Numbered from the stretch's first letter, positions 9,369 to 20,809 are shown. The stretch is DNA of 64,000 nt from Leptobrachium leishanense (GCA_009667805.1 CM019066.1:6944001-7008000), one strand, 5' to 3'. The notes: generated from the letters alone by a model not told the origin. Program-made: numbers and translations.

Positions 9369-12071
9369 CAGGGCCGCCATCAGGGCATTACGCCCCATAC
9401 AGCAGTAAGGGGCCCGGTGCCCGGGGGGGCCCGGGCCGCCGGGGTCCCCGCTGGGCCGCCGGGGCCCCCGCTGGGGCCGCCGCCGGGCCCCTTGCGCTGT
9501 TACTATGATGGCGGCCGCTGCCTACTGGCGCTGCGCCTGCGGCGCATATCATTTTATTTTCCTTGGTCTGGCCGGGCCAGGGGCGGGCCAAGCAGCGTGC
9601 GTCTACTTCCAAGGCACGCTGCTTTGGCACCGCCCCCAGTCACGTGTGAGACGGCGCACACGTGGGAAAGCTGTGACACCGCGCGGTGGAGAAGAAAGAA
9701 GAAAGAAGCGGAGAAGAAAGAAGAAAGAAGAAAGAAGCGGAGAAGAAAGAAGCAAGAAGCGGAGAAGAACCAGTCCAGGACAGAAGACTGTAGTGGCGGG
9801 TGAGTAGGACGGGGTCAAGACCGGCCCATCCCCAGGCACCCAGGCCCATCCCGGGGACCGGGCCCAGGCCCATCCCCAGGCACCAGGGCCCGGGGCCCAG
9901 CCCAGGCCCATCCCCGGGGTCCAGACAGGGCCCGGGGACCAGACCGGGCCCAGGCCCATCTCCAGGGACCAGACGGGGCCCAGGCCCATCCCGGGGACCA
10001 GTCCGGGCCCAGGCCCATCCCAGGGACCAGGCCCATGCCCGGGGGGACCAGGCCCATCCCCTGGTCCAAGCCCATACCGGGCCCGGGGACCAGACAGGGC
10101 CCGGGGACCAGACAGGGCCCAGGCCCATCCCGGGGACCGGGCCCAGGCCCATCCCGGGGACCGGGCCCAGACCCATCCCGGGGACCGGGCCCAGACCCAT
10201 CCCCAGGCACCGGGGACCAGACCGGGCCCAGGCCCATCCCCAGGGACCAGACCGGGCCCAGGCCCATCCGCAGGGACCAGGCCCATCCCCAGGGACCAGA
10301 CCAGGCCCAGGCCCATCCCCAGGGACCAGACCAGGCCCAGGCCCAGGCCCATCCCCAGGGACCAGACGGGGCCCAGGCCCATCCCCAGGGACCACACCGG
10401 GCCCAGGCCCAGGCCCATCCCCAGGGACCAGACCGGGCCCAGGCCCATCCCCAGGGACCACACCGGCCCAGGCCCATCCCCAGGGACCACACCGGGCCAG
10501 GCCCATCCCCAGGGCCCAGTCCCCAAGGCCCAGACCCCAGGGCCCAGACCCCAGGGCCCAGACCCCAGGGCCCAGTGCCCAAGGCCCAGACCCCAGGGCC
10601 CAATCCCCAAGGCCCAGACCCCAGGGCCCAGTCCCCAAGGCCCAGACCCCAGGGCCCAGTCCCAGTCCCCAAGGCCCAGACCCCAGTCCCCAAGGCGCAG
10701 ACCCTAGGGCCCAAGGCCCAGTCCCCAAGGCCCAGACCCTAGGGCCCAGTCCCCAAGGCCCAGACCCAGGGCCCCAGACTCCAAGGCCCAGACCCCAGAC
10801 CCTATGGCCCAGACCCAGGGACCAGACCCAAGGCCCAGACCCTAGGGACCAGACCCCAAGGCCCAGACCCTAGGCCCAAGGCCCAGTCCCCAAGGCCCAG
10901 ACCCTAGGGCCCAGTCCCCAAGGCCCAGACCCAGGGCCCCAGACTCCAAGGCCCAGACCCCAGACCCTATGGCCCAGACCCAGGGACCAGACCCAAGGCC
11001 CAGACCCTAGGGACCAGACCCCAAGGCCCAGACCCTAGGGCCCAGACCCAGACCCTAGGGCCCAGACCCTAGGGCCCAGACCCCAAGGCCCAGTCCCCAA
11101 GGCCCAGACCCCAGGGCCCAATCCCCAAGGCCCAGACCCCAGGGCCAGTCCCAGACCCCAGGGCCCAGTCCCCAAGGCCCAGACCCCAGGGCCCAGTCCC
11201 AAGTCCCCAAGGCCCAGACCTCAGTGCCAAGGCGCAGACCCTAGGGCCCAAGGCCCAGACCCTAGGGCCCAGTCCCCAAGGCCCAGACCCTAGGGCCCAG
11301 ACCCCAGGGCCCAGACCCCCAGACCCAGACCCTAGGGCCCAGACCCCAAGGCCCAGTCCCGAAGGCCCAGACCCTAGGGCCCAGACCCCAAGGCCCAGAC
11401 CCAAGGCCCAGACCCAAGGCCCAGACCCCAAGGCCCAGACCCTAGGGCCCAGACCCAGACCCTAGGACCCAGGCCCAGACCCAGGCCCAGACCCCAGGGC
11501 CCAGACCCCAGGTCAGACTCAGGGCCCAGACCCCAGGCCAGACTCAGGGCCCAGGGACCAGACCCCCAAGGCCCAGTCCCTAGGGCCCAGAACCCAGGGC
11601 CCAGACCCCAGACCCAAACCCAGGGCCCAGACCCCAGGGCCAAGACCCCAAGGACCAGACCCCAGGCCAGACTCAGGGCCTAGACCCCAGGCCAGACCCC
11701 AGGGGCCAGACCCGAAGGCCCAGCCCAGACCACAAGGCCCAGAGCACAGACCCCAAGGACCAAACCAGACTCAGGGACCAGGCCCAGACCCAAAGGCCAT
11801 CATATACATCCCATTACTGTGAGATTTATTGCTGTGGATTCTGTGATATGTTCATACACACCGCACATTACTATGGAGTTTTATTGCTGTGAATTCTGTG
11901 ATACGCTCATACACACTACACATTACTGGGAGTTTTATTGCTGTGGTGCTATTTTATGTCCTTTTTTTTTTGAAGGGGGAGAAAAGCTGTTAGAGGTTGA
12001 TGGAGTGCCGGGGGGGGGGGCCCCATCGTGAGCTTTAGTAAGGGGCCCCATCATTTCTGATGGCTGCCCTG
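9369..12071. mobile_element. Inner hAT element, 2.7 kb, inserted in the outer hAT element
   Basis: An exact 8-bp duplication GGTGCAAG flanks it (9361-9368 and 12072-12079). The ends CAGGGCCGCCATCAGGG and CAGGGCAGCCATCAGAA (complement) are inverted repeats. The left part is CpG-rich (9410-9660). A purine tract built on gaagaaagaagcgga (9685-9775) and a long GC-rich minisatellite follow. No transposase is present. Confidence 0.9.
9790..11800. repeat. GC-rich minisatellite, about 2 kb, CCCAG/CCCAGGG-based
   Basis: Two phases are visible. From 9830 to about 10500 the units are variants of cccatccccagggaccaga. From 10500 to 11800 they are variants of ggcccagaccccaaggccca and ccctagggcccag. Higher-order copies are also seen, for example blocks around 10740-10860 and 10900-11040. 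Open frames of 300-360 codons exist in several frames and on both strands because the units rarely make stops. They encode only Pro/Gly/Gln/Arg-type or Gly/Trp/Leu-type repeats and are not genes. Confidence 0.93.
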
Positions 12072-12231
12072 GGTGCAAGACTATGCCAATCATGGCTCAG
12101 AGTCCTGATTGGGCAAATTTTGCCCAATCATGGGCTCACAGAGCTAAGTCCCGCAGCACACTATTTAAGGCTTGAACCCAGCCCAGCCAGCACGTGTTTT
12201 TCTGCAGCAGTGAGAGGAGATTGTTCTGTCA

Positions 12232-13200
12232 GTGTGTCTTCTCACTGCCAGTGACAGCTATTGGGGGGGGGTCTCACTTGTTGCAGATATCTGGGAATTG
12301 GTGGAAAGTGTGTCTTCTCAGTCAGTGACAGCTATTGGGAGGGGTCTCACTTGTTGCAGATATCTGGGAATTGGTGGAAAGTGTGTCTTCTCACTGCCAG
12401 TGAAAGCTATTGGGGGGTCTCACTTGAAGCAGATATCTGGGAATTGGTGGAAAGTGTGTCTTCTCAGTCAGTGACAGCAGCAATTTGGGGGCTCACTTGT
12501 TGCAGATATCTGGGAATTGGTGGTGGAAAGTGTGTCTTCTCAGTCAGTGACATCAGCAATTTGGGGGGCTCACTTGTTGCAGATATCTGGGAATTGGTGG
12601 AAAGTGTGTCTTCTCAGTCAGTGACAGCAGAAATTTGGGGGCTCACTTGTTGCAGATATCTGGGAATTGGTGGAAAGTGTGTCTTCTCAGTCAGTGACAG
12701 CAGAAATTTGGGGGGCTCACTTGTTGCAGATATCTGGGAATTGGTGGAAAGTGTGTCTTCTCAGTCAGTGACAGCAGAAATTTGGGGGGCTCACTTGTTG
12801 CAGATATCTGGGAATTGGTGGAAAGTGTGTCTTCTCAGTCACTGACAGTCAGCTATCAGGGGGTGTCACATACTTCCATAATATTTCTGTGATTTGTAAT
12901 CCGTGTCTTCTCAGTCACTGACAGTCAGCTATCAGGGGGTGTCACATACTTCCATAAAATTTCTGTGAATTGTTATCTGTGTTTTCTCAGTCACGGACAG
13001 TCAGATATCAGGGGGTGTCACATACTTCCATAAAATTTCTGTGAATTGTAATCCATGTCTTCTCAGTCACTGACAGTCAGATATCAGGGGGTGTCACATA
13101 CTTCCATAAAATTTCTGGGAATTGTAATCTGTGTCTTCTCAGTGCCAGCTATTGGGGTCTCACTTCTAGCAGATATCTGGGACTTGTTGTAATCTGTGTC
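12232..13200. repeat. Tandem array, about 75-bp unit, with diverged second block
   Basis: About eight copies to 12850 carry tgtgtcttctcagtcagtga, gctcacttgttgcagatatc and tgggaattggtggaaag. From 12850 a related unit of about 80 bp (cagtcagctatcagggggtg, tcacatacttccataaaat) repeats four more times. The 194-codon plus-strand frame is a by-product of the 25-codon period. Confidence 0.92.
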
Positions 13201-13299
13201 TTGTCACTGCTGCCAGCTATCAGGGTGTCTCGCTGAGTTATAGCAGAGTTCTGCATATCTCCAATCTTTATACCAGAGTTGAATCAGAGCTCTGTATAT

Positions 13300-13810
13300 C
13301 TTATAGGACCGCATGGTCCACCCCTGCACTCTTCCACAATACCACAGAGGGGTTACTGTATGATGGCACTTTCTGCCACCAAAGGCACAATATTTGGGTG
13401 CACTGCCACTGACGCCTATATTACCAGATTCATATCATTTTAATATTGGACCGCAGGGTCCAACCCTGCACTCTTCCACAATACCACAAAGGGGTAACGG
13501 TGTGAAGGCACTTGCTGCCACCAAACGCACAATATTTGGGTGCACTGCCACTGACGCCTATATTACCAGATTGATATCATTTTCATATTTGACTGCAGGG
13601 TCCAACCGTGCACTCTTCCACAATACCACAGAGGGGTTACTTACAGTGTGAAGGCACTTGCTACCACCAAAGGCACAATATTTGGGTGCACTGACGCCTG
13701 TACCAGATTCATATCATTTTAATATTGGACCGCAGGGTCCATCCCTGCACTCTTCCACAATACCACAGAGGGGTTACGGTGTGACGGCACTGTTGCCGAC
13801 ACTAAAGGCC
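13300..13810. repeat. Tandem array, about 140-bp unit, 3-4 copies
   Basis: Each unit has gcacaatatttgggtgcac, ccagattcatatcatttta, gaccgcagggtcca and actcttccacaataccaca. It lies inside the outer hAT element. Confidence 0.9.
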
Positions 13811-14570
13811 CAATTTTCAAGCACCTATTGTTACTTTCATCCAAAGCCTGCATAAGTTTCACCATAATTTAGCCAAAAAATCACTAAACTTGTTCTGTGT
13901 GTCCTAAAATGTCTTCTCTTTTCATACAGACTGCCGCACCAAGCAGTTGTTAATGAATAGATTAAAGGAAAACCGTTTACCGTCATTTGAAATGTCATTT
14001 TTTTGTTTTTAAATGTTTCTATACATCCTACAAATCCACCACTTCACGGGCAGGTTATGGGGACATCCTAGGCATGATATTTGAAGGAATTTTTCGTTTT
14101 TATTTTTAACCCTTATTTCATGGAAAACTCCTTTCCTTTACTGTTCCTTTAAAAACATTTTTTTTAAAACTTTTTGTCCTTGTTTCCTGTCCCCCAGGGC
14201 ACTACCCGGACCCCCATACACCTTTTATGGCAAATATCTTGCATATATGCCCTCTTGGAGGGCACTCTAAAAACCGAACTTTCGAGTCCCATTGACTTGC
14301 ATTGAGTTCGGTTCGTGTTCGCGTTCGAACTCGAACCTTTGAAATTGTTCGAGTTCGAATGCGAACCGAACACGGGGGTGTTCGGCTCATCCCTATCTTG
14401 GACCTCTTACACTATGTGTGGGTCACAGCTGCCTTCTGGATTATTGGTGAAACTAGAAGATATTAAAATATTTATTGTACTTTAAAGTTAATGGCCGCAC
14501 ATTTCTCTTGTCTGGTTCATAGTAACGAGCATGAGAAGTAACTGGGATTATTTAGAGTCTGTAAGTATGA

Positions 14571-14725
14571 CTACAATTATTTATAAAGTGCCAACATGTT
14601 CTGCAGCGCTGTACAGTGGGTAAAGTTAACAAATACCTTTGACACACGTAGCAGGTTAAGAGAGGAGGACCCTGACCCAGTGAGCTTACAATCTAAGAGG
14701 AGTAGGGTGATGGTAAATATTGGAG
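14571..14725 (-). mobile_element. L2-type LINE 3'-tail fragment, minus strand
   Basis: tttataaagtgccaacatg with gcagcgctgtaca is the reversed form of the common L2/SINE tail (…tgtacagcgctgc…). It is followed by gcttacaatctaagagg, the reversed form of the conserved upstream tail motif. Confidence 0.6.
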
Positions 14726-15314
14726 TATGAGAAGTAATGGGGTCTGTGTGGGAGACAGGGCAGGAAAGGTACAATGGGGGATTAGGGAGTGAGCTGATAG
14801 TACTCTCTGAAGTAAAGTGTTTTTAGGGATGTCTTAAAAGACATGAGACGGGGAGAGGCAGGTAATAAACATAAGCAACATTCCATAAGCACCCCCTAAT
14901 GATATGGGCTGAGCCTGCTTATGGCTATGATGATGCTGATGTCACATCAGGTAACCCTTAGTATTGATACATCACTGGTCATGGTGGTTACAGTGATGCT
15001 GCTGGTGATGATGTCAGAGCACGTACACTGAGGGTTTAATCACACAGACACAGGCCAGAATGGGGAGTGATGGAGGGGGAGTGATGGAGATGATGTCATG
15101 GCAGGTAACTTTGAGCAGTGGCGTCATGGAGGGGCGGGGGTGCGACCCGCACGGGGTGACACCACCCCCTAGAGTGACACCCTAAAACATTTTTTTGTTT
15201 TTTTACACAAAAATATCTTACCAGAAAGGACACATTGAGATTTCTCTCATTTTCAAGTATGTCCTGGGTAGGCAAGGCCTAGGCTGGCTCCAGGGAGCGG
15301 CAATAAAACCACCA

Positions 15315-15747
15315 CTAAGGCTAGGGTCAGACGAACGCATTTTTATGTTGTCTGTGAAAAAGTGCGTTCGAACGAATGGACGCATTTTTTCACAGAATAC
15401 GTGATAGTGGTCATACTATGCGCATTTTCGTCCGTGATTTTGTACGGATCATCAATAAAACACTTTTTGCGTCTGGACGTTATGTTTGCCGGACATTAGC
15501 AGCGTCTGACGTCTCCTAATCACGCACACACGCCGCTAGCGGACGCAGCGCACTCTGTACGTCAGTACCTGCGGTTTCACGTTCTCGAAAAAATGCGTTC
15601 ATTTTCCACTTGCGTTGCGCGGCCGGACTTTTGTGCGACCGTACATCGTATATTGGCCGTCATTGCCCGGCATCTGCTGCTAGTGCGGCCGTGATTAAGT
15701 GCGCCAGAACGCGCGTTCGCACTGCCTCAGTCTGACCCTAGCCTAAA
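15315..15747. mobile_element. TTAA-type MITE, GGCTAGGGTCAGAC family (copy B1)
   Basis: The inverted ends GGCTAGGGTCAGACGAACGC and the complement of gcctcagtctgaccctagcc lie at CTAA/TAAA borders rather than perfect TTAA. It is about 430 bp and CpG-rich, with internal motifs gttcgaacgaatggacg, gtacgtcagtac and gcggccg shared with the other copies. No coding sequence is present. Confidence 0.85.
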
Positions 15748-16310
15748 GGGCATTTTCACAGAGCACCGAAATGACGCAGACATTTCAATGTTCTGTTGTT
15801 CCCCGCACTTTGGAGAATCAAATTTCCCCAGTGAATTCACCGCAGGGTCCCTGAAGTGCAGGGAATCAGCCACCGAATGCTGCCCAAACCCGTCGCTGGC
15901 TGTTTTCAAAAAACTACTGAACGAAAATGTCTTGAATTTACATATATGTGAATGATAATAAAAAGGTCTGTTACAGAAAAAAGAAAAAACGCTACTAGAG
16001 AAAAAAAATTGATTTTTTTTTAAAAACAAATGCCTAAAAGATACTAAAAAAATAATTAATAAATAAAGAGACTTTTTACAACAGATTAAAGGAATAAACG
16101 GTTTATTAGATATTGTATAAAAACGGGAGTATTTTTAACATTGAAACCCATGGTGTTCGCCTGAATAAACATGCCGAATGAGACCACCGGACATCAGGAC
16201 ATTTCTTTGCTGTTCGGTGTCTCTGAACAGATTAACCATTACTTCTCTATGAGGACTTTCACTGCCTTCGAACAGGCACCGTACTTACTGGCAGTTTGCC
16301 AAAATTTGTG

Positions 16311-16915
16311 TATGAGCATATCACAGAGCTCTAGCAATAAACCTCACAGTAATGTGCGCCATGTATGAGGATATCACAGAGCTCTAGCAATAAACCTCAC
16401 AGTAATGTGCGCCGTGTATGAGCATATCACAGACCTCCACAGCAATAAACCTCACAGTAATGTGTGCCGTGTATGAGCTTATCACAGAGCTCCACAGCAA
16501 CAAACCTCACAGTAATGTGCACTGTGTATGAGCATATCACAGAGCTCCACAGCAATAAACCTCACAGTAATGTGCACCGTGTATGAGCATATCACAGAGC
16601 TCCACAGCAATAAACCTCACAGTAATGTGCACCGTGTATGAGCATATCACAGAGCTCCACAGCAATAAACCTCACAGTAATGTGCGCCGTGTATGAGCAT
16701 ATCACAGACCTCCACAGCAATAAACCTCACAGTAATGTGTGCCGTGTATGAGCTTATCACAGAGCTCCCCAGCAACAAACCTCACAGTAATGTGCACTGT
16801 GTATGAGCATATCACAGAGCTCCACAGCAATAAACCTCACAGTAATGTGCGCCGTGTATGAGCATATCACAGAGCTCCACAGCAATAAACCTCACAGTAA
16901 TGTGCACCGTCTATT
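16311..16915. repeat. Tandem array, about 55-57-bp unit, about 11 copies
   Basis: The unit is tatgagcatatcacagagct + ccacagcaataaacctcac + agtaatgtgcgccgtg. Copies are close to identical, and a three-unit block (about 16420-16530 and 16720-16830) appears to have been duplicated. Confidence 0.93.
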
Positions 16916-17596
16916 ATGAGCATGCAGTGTTATATGGGAGTATTGACTTATGCGTAAGAGTAGTTAAACCAAGAAACCGTAAAACTCGGGGGGGGGGGTG
17001 CCATGAGTTACCGCACCGGGTGACACCAACCCTAGTGACGCCACTGACTTCGAGGACTATAGATAAAGAGATAGAGCAAGATGATGCTGGAGATGCTGTC
17101 AGGTGATGATGTCAGGGCAGGTTACATTGAGAATCTAGACATACAGATATAGAGCATTAAGAGGGTGATGGTGCTAATGCAGGAGAGGACGTCAGATGAT
17201 GATGTCAGAGCATGTAACACTGAGGATTTATTCATACAGACAGAGGATGCCAGGTGAGGTAACACTGAGTATGTATATAAGCAGACATAGCACAGGGTGA
17301 GGAGAATGCTGATAATGTCAGGGCAGGGATAGTGATGCTCTACACACACAGAGCTGGAAAGTGATGCTGTTGCTGCTGCTTCTGTTGATGATGATGATGT
17401 AATGACCGGTAACACTGAGAATCTGTACATACAGACATAGAGCAGGATGGTGATGCTGTTGTTGATGACGTCACACCAGGTATCACTAAGTATCTACATA
17501 CATACAGATCAGGGTGAGGAGGATGCTGCATTAATGATGTCACGTCAGGTATCAGACTAGTACTATATATAGACACAGAGCAGGGTGAGGATGATG

Positions 17597-17748
17597 GGCG
17601 GAGTGGGGGCTGCTGCTGGTGACGTCACGGCAGGTGGCACCACGGCTCCTGTGCTGGCATGACGGGTGCCTGGGCACGTGCCAGCTGAGCAGGGCCTGGT
17701 CTCAGACAGCTCACACATTGGGCTGAGCAGACGGCGCCTCCTGATTGG
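17597..17748 (+). promoter_or_regulatory. lpin1: Candidate lpin1 promoter with CRE, GC box, E-box and CCAAT
   Basis: Visible motifs are a GC box gggcgg (about 17596-17601), a palindromic cAMP-response element TGACGTCA (17620-17627), an E-box CACGTG (17675-17680) and an inverted CCAAT box ATTGG (17744-17748). Local GC is raised and no TATA box is obvious. A consensus splice donor follows at 18071. CREB and NF-Y/SREBP control of mammalian LPIN1 is described in the literature. Assignment to lpin1 here is inference from position, strand and the donor site. Confidence 0.5.
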
Positions 17749-17749
17749 T

Positions 17750-18070
17750 CGGCATGATCACCTCAGCCTCCTCCCTGATAGAAAGCAGCATGGCTGCAGG
17801 CTCCCAGCCACACACCGCTTTACGCTGAGGGGCCCGGAGAGGCAGGACAGCATCAACAACCCCACGGCTCTGCACATCACTGGCCCCCAAGGCCCCCCCT
17901 CCCCTCCCACCTTACAGCGGAGCCTGCGTCCACACCAGGTGCTCAGGGCTTCTGGCTGTGCTGTCTCTATCCCTACAGGCTCTGCCCTCTCTCCCTGCTG
18001 CCCAATCCTACAGGGGCCACACTCACTGCATCCCCCGATACAGACAGCAGGACCACCTGCAGCAGCGGCG
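17750..18070 (+). other. lpin1: Candidate non-coding first exon of lpin1
   Basis: The GC-rich segment ends agcagcggcg|gtgagtag, a strong 5' splice site at 18070/18071. lpin1 coding starts in exon 2 only 9 nt after its splice acceptor (48392), so an upstream non-coding exon is required, and this is the best one seen. The transcription start is unknown and the left coordinate is a guess. A 12-codon upstream open frame (ATG at 17790, stop at 17826) would lie in this leader. The longer frames here (17666-18112 plus, 17758-18123 minus) look like GC-rich artefacts. Confidence 0.5.
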
Positions 18071-18084
18071 GTGAGTAGCAGATC

Positions 18085-18375
18085 ATCACTCCCAGCCAAC
18101 CTGATACAGTGACAGCACAACACTCCCAGCCAACCTTATACAGTAACAGCACATCCCTCCCAACCAGATACAATAAAAGCCCATCATTCCCAGCCATCCT
18201 GATACAGTAACAGCCCATCACGCCCAGCCACCCTGATACAGTAACAGCCCATTACTCCCAGCCACCCTGATACAGTAACAGCCCATCACTCCCAGTCATC
18301 CTGATACAGTAACAGCCCATCACTCCCAGTCATCCTGATACAGTAACAGCCCATCACTCCCAGCCACCTGGATGC
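18085..18375. repeat. Tandem array, about 38-bp unit, at the start of intron 1
   Basis: The unit is cccagccaccctgatacag + taacagcccatcact, seven to eight copies. It begins within 15 bp of the candidate exon 1 donor. Confidence 0.9.
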
Positions 18376-18379
18376 AGGA

Positions 18380-19590
18380 GCAGAGCCTCACATTGCCTCA
18401 ATAATGGGTCAGCAAGGCACATGGGGGTGAGGGGAGGTTATCTGTACATTCTAATGTTGACTGCAACATTCTAACCAGCACCAAGATATTGCTTTTATCA
18501 TCTTGATAAATATTCAATAGTATTGATGTAAGCAGCTCCTCAGCATGCCAGTGACCAGCAAGGAATCGGTGGGATTGCAGATCTAATCCAGCCATCCTAC
18601 CACCAGCAAATAATCCCCTGCATGTCTGTGTGTGATTCTCCCACCTTCTCAGACCTCCTGAAGAATGGAGGACATTCTGTAAATGTGCAGCAGTGTATCC
18701 CCTCCTGTAGGTCATTGAATGTGATTGGTTTGCTGAATGCTCTCTGTATAAGGCTGTGTAGAAGGTCACTGTGTATAAACTCTTCAGAGCTGCAGAGGAA
18801 ATCCAATCTGTATATGTCTGTGTATGAATAATAATGGATATGTAGGTTAATGTTTGTGATCTCTGCTGGTATGTGTAGAGAGCTTCTGTCTGTCCGCCAC
18901 ACACATAGACCAGGGACACCCAATATATAGGTTTCTTTGTGTTATCAATATGCTGAATGGAATTATTTCCCCTATAGATTACTGTGCAGTATGTCTATAT
19001 AGGTGAAGGGTAAGCCCCATATGCTACTGTGCAGGTAATTATGCATGATGTATATGCAGGTTTGAGGGTCACAAATGCTTTGTCTTGTGTATATTGGTTA
19101 AGGTTTCATATAAATGATGGTGTGATACAGTATCTTTCTACAGGCACATACTGGTATTGGGGGTCCCTATGATGTATGTTACGATTTAAATATAAGGAGA
19201 CCAACACCAGATGTTTGAGTGCTCACTCTCCATGCAGTAGGACACATATATATGTATATAGTTGTGGTTTTGCTGTGGTGATTACATGGCAGTCTCTAGG
19301 ACCTTGTTGTGACCGCATCCTGGAGCAGGAGGAGTAGGAGGCTGGTCTGCAAACTGTACTGTGTTTATTTTCTTTCAAAATCAGAAAAGCTCCCAGCACA
19401 GGGTGTAAGTGGATCTGTATTAGGAGCTGGTTTTAGGAGGTATCCTCCTGGGTGTGGGGTGACAGTGTGCCCCACAGGGGACCCTCAGCGGACTGGGGCA
19501 CCTTACCAAGCTCTGGGTGGTACATTGCCTGACTCTGCCAATCGTCTATATTTCATGTAAGTGTGGCCCATTGGTTTTATAATGGAAGGC
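18380..19590. other. Intron 1 sequence without recognised element
   Basis: Unique-looking non-coding sequence. Minus-strand frames of 108 and 173 codons (18398-18923) resemble no protein I know, and I see no splice-supported exon. Confidence 0.35.
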
Positions 19591-19965
19591 TTCGGTAAGT
19601 GTTGAGACGCTGGGTTATTTGGTGGGTAGGGGTAAATGGGAGGCTTGGGTATGTGGTGGGCAGGGGTAAATGGCAGCCATGGGGTATGTGTGGGCAGGGG
19701 TTAAATGAGAGGTTGGGGTATATGTGGTGGGCAGGGGTAAATGGCAGCCATGGGGTATGTGGGGGCAGGGGTTAAATGAGAGGTTGGGGTATATGGTGGG
19801 CAGGGGTAAATGGCAGGCTGGGGTATGTGGTGGGCCGGGGTAAATGGGAGGCTGGGGTATGTGGTGGGCAGGGGTAAATGGCAGCCATGGGGTATGTGGG
19901 GGCAGGGGTTAAATGAGAGGTTGGGGTATGTGGTGGGCAGGGGTAAATGTCAGGTCGGTGTAGGT
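19590..19965. repeat. Tandem array, about 35-38-bp unit
   Basis: The unit is ggtatgtggtgggcaggggt + aaatggcagccatgg, with a second version tgggggcaggggttaaatga + gaggttgg. The two versions alternate, giving a higher-order period of about 75 bp. Confidence 0.9.
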
Positions 19966-20376
19966 AATGGACCGTGGTTGTTGGTGGTCTCTGTCTTGTA
20001 TGTGATGCTCAGGGAAAACGTGGGAAGCTGGAATAGCTAGTAAACTTGATAGATGGTGATTTGTCGTGCAGGATTAAATGCCAGTTAAGTGGCTTTTTTG
20101 GAGATCTGGCCTTGGGGTGCAGGTCCGGTTTTACTGGGTTTGACAGGAGATTGCATTTATTGCTTCATAGTAATCACTAAAATCAGCACTGATTCTAGCT
20201 CGTGTTATACAGTGAATTGTGATTCTCAGGACCCTCAGACAGCCAAGCAAGCTATATTCAAAGCAGGTGGAAAGAGTGCAATTCAGTCAGCAGTGTCTAG
20301 CTTAGCATTATGTGGGGGCTTCTCTGCTGGTTCCCACAACAACACATAGAAGCAACGGCGTGCCCACATGTCAATA

Positions 20377-20809
20377 TTAAGTCTAGGGTCAGACTAGCGC
20401 AGTATTAACGTGCGTTTAGCCGCACTAAATCACGGCCGTGCTAGCAGCAAATGACGTCCAATGCTGGGCAGCATACGAAGAACGGCCGCACAAAAGTGCG
20501 GTCGCGCAACGCAAGTGGCAAACAAACAAATTTTTTCGAGAACGTGAAACCACTAGTACTGACGTACAGAGTGCGCTGCGTCCGCTAGCGGCGTGTGTGC
20601 GTGATTAGGAGACGTCAGACGCTGCTAATGTCCGGCCAACATCACGTCCAAACGTGAAAAGTGTTTTATTGATAACCGTACAAAATCACGGACGAAAATG
20701 CGCATCGTATGACCACTATCGCGTATTCCGTGAAAAAATACGTCCATTCGTTCGAACACACTTTTTCACGGACAACGCAAAAAATGCGTTAGTCTGACCC
20801 TAGCCTTAA
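20377..20809. mobile_element. TTAA-type MITE, GGCTAGGGTCAGAC family (copy B2)
   Basis: TTAA at 20377-20380 and 20806-20809. Inverted ends gtctagggtcagac and gtctgaccctagcc. It is 433 bp and lies in opposite orientation to copy B1: the gttcgaacacac / ttttttcacgg block is near the right end here. Confidence 0.9.

Larger units (their letters stand above)
9178..14395. mobile_element. Large non-autonomous hAT element, 5.2 kb (outer)
   Basis: The terminal repeats TAGGGATGAGCTGTTCGG (left) and TAGGGATGAGCCGAACAC (complement of right end) are flanked by an 8-bp duplication TCTTGGAT / TCTTGGAC (9170-9177, 14396-14403; one mismatch). Subterminal ttcg-rich motifs occur at both ends. There is no transposase. 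The interior is mostly tandem repeats plus an inner hAT element (9369-12071). Confidence 0.88.
15116..17046. mobile_element. Non-autonomous hAT element, 1.93 kb
   Basis: The ends CAGTGGCGTCA (left) and CAGTGGCGTCACTA (complement of right) are inverted. The flanking duplication is ACTTTGAG / ACTTCGAG (15108-15115, 17047-17054; one mismatch). The interior holds a TTAA-type MITE (15315-15747), a stretch related to the element at 29858, and the 55-bp tandem array at 16311. No transposase is present. Confidence 0.88.
14925..17640. repeat. Degenerate tandem repeat rich in gatgatgtca, interrupted by a hAT element
   Basis: Two blocks (14925-15115 and 17050-17640) share gatgatgtcag, caggtaacactgag, acagacatagagcagg and gtgatgctg motifs at irregular 70-100 bp spacing. 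Some units contain the full CRE TGACGTCA (about 17465 and 17620). The second block abuts the lpin1 promoter candidate. Confidence 0.7.

Noticed and set aside
9603..10873. Several overlapping open frames of 235-362 codons on both strands
   Set aside because: They lie in the GC-rich minisatellite, are open in multiple frames at once, and encode only short-period low-complexity repeats.
12261..12845. 194-codon frame with 25-residue repeats (WELVESVSSQS...)
   Set aside because: It is the translation of the 75-bp tandem array inside a hAT element; there is no start context or homology.
16311..16915. Regular direct repeats suggesting a CRISPR-like array
   Set aside because: Units are contiguous with no unique spacers, and the DNA is vertebrate nuclear sequence. 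It is a satellite-type array.
18398..18923. Minus-strand frames of 173 and 108 codons in intron 1
   Set aside because: They overlap each other in different frames, have no known motifs, and have no splice sites or promoter context.
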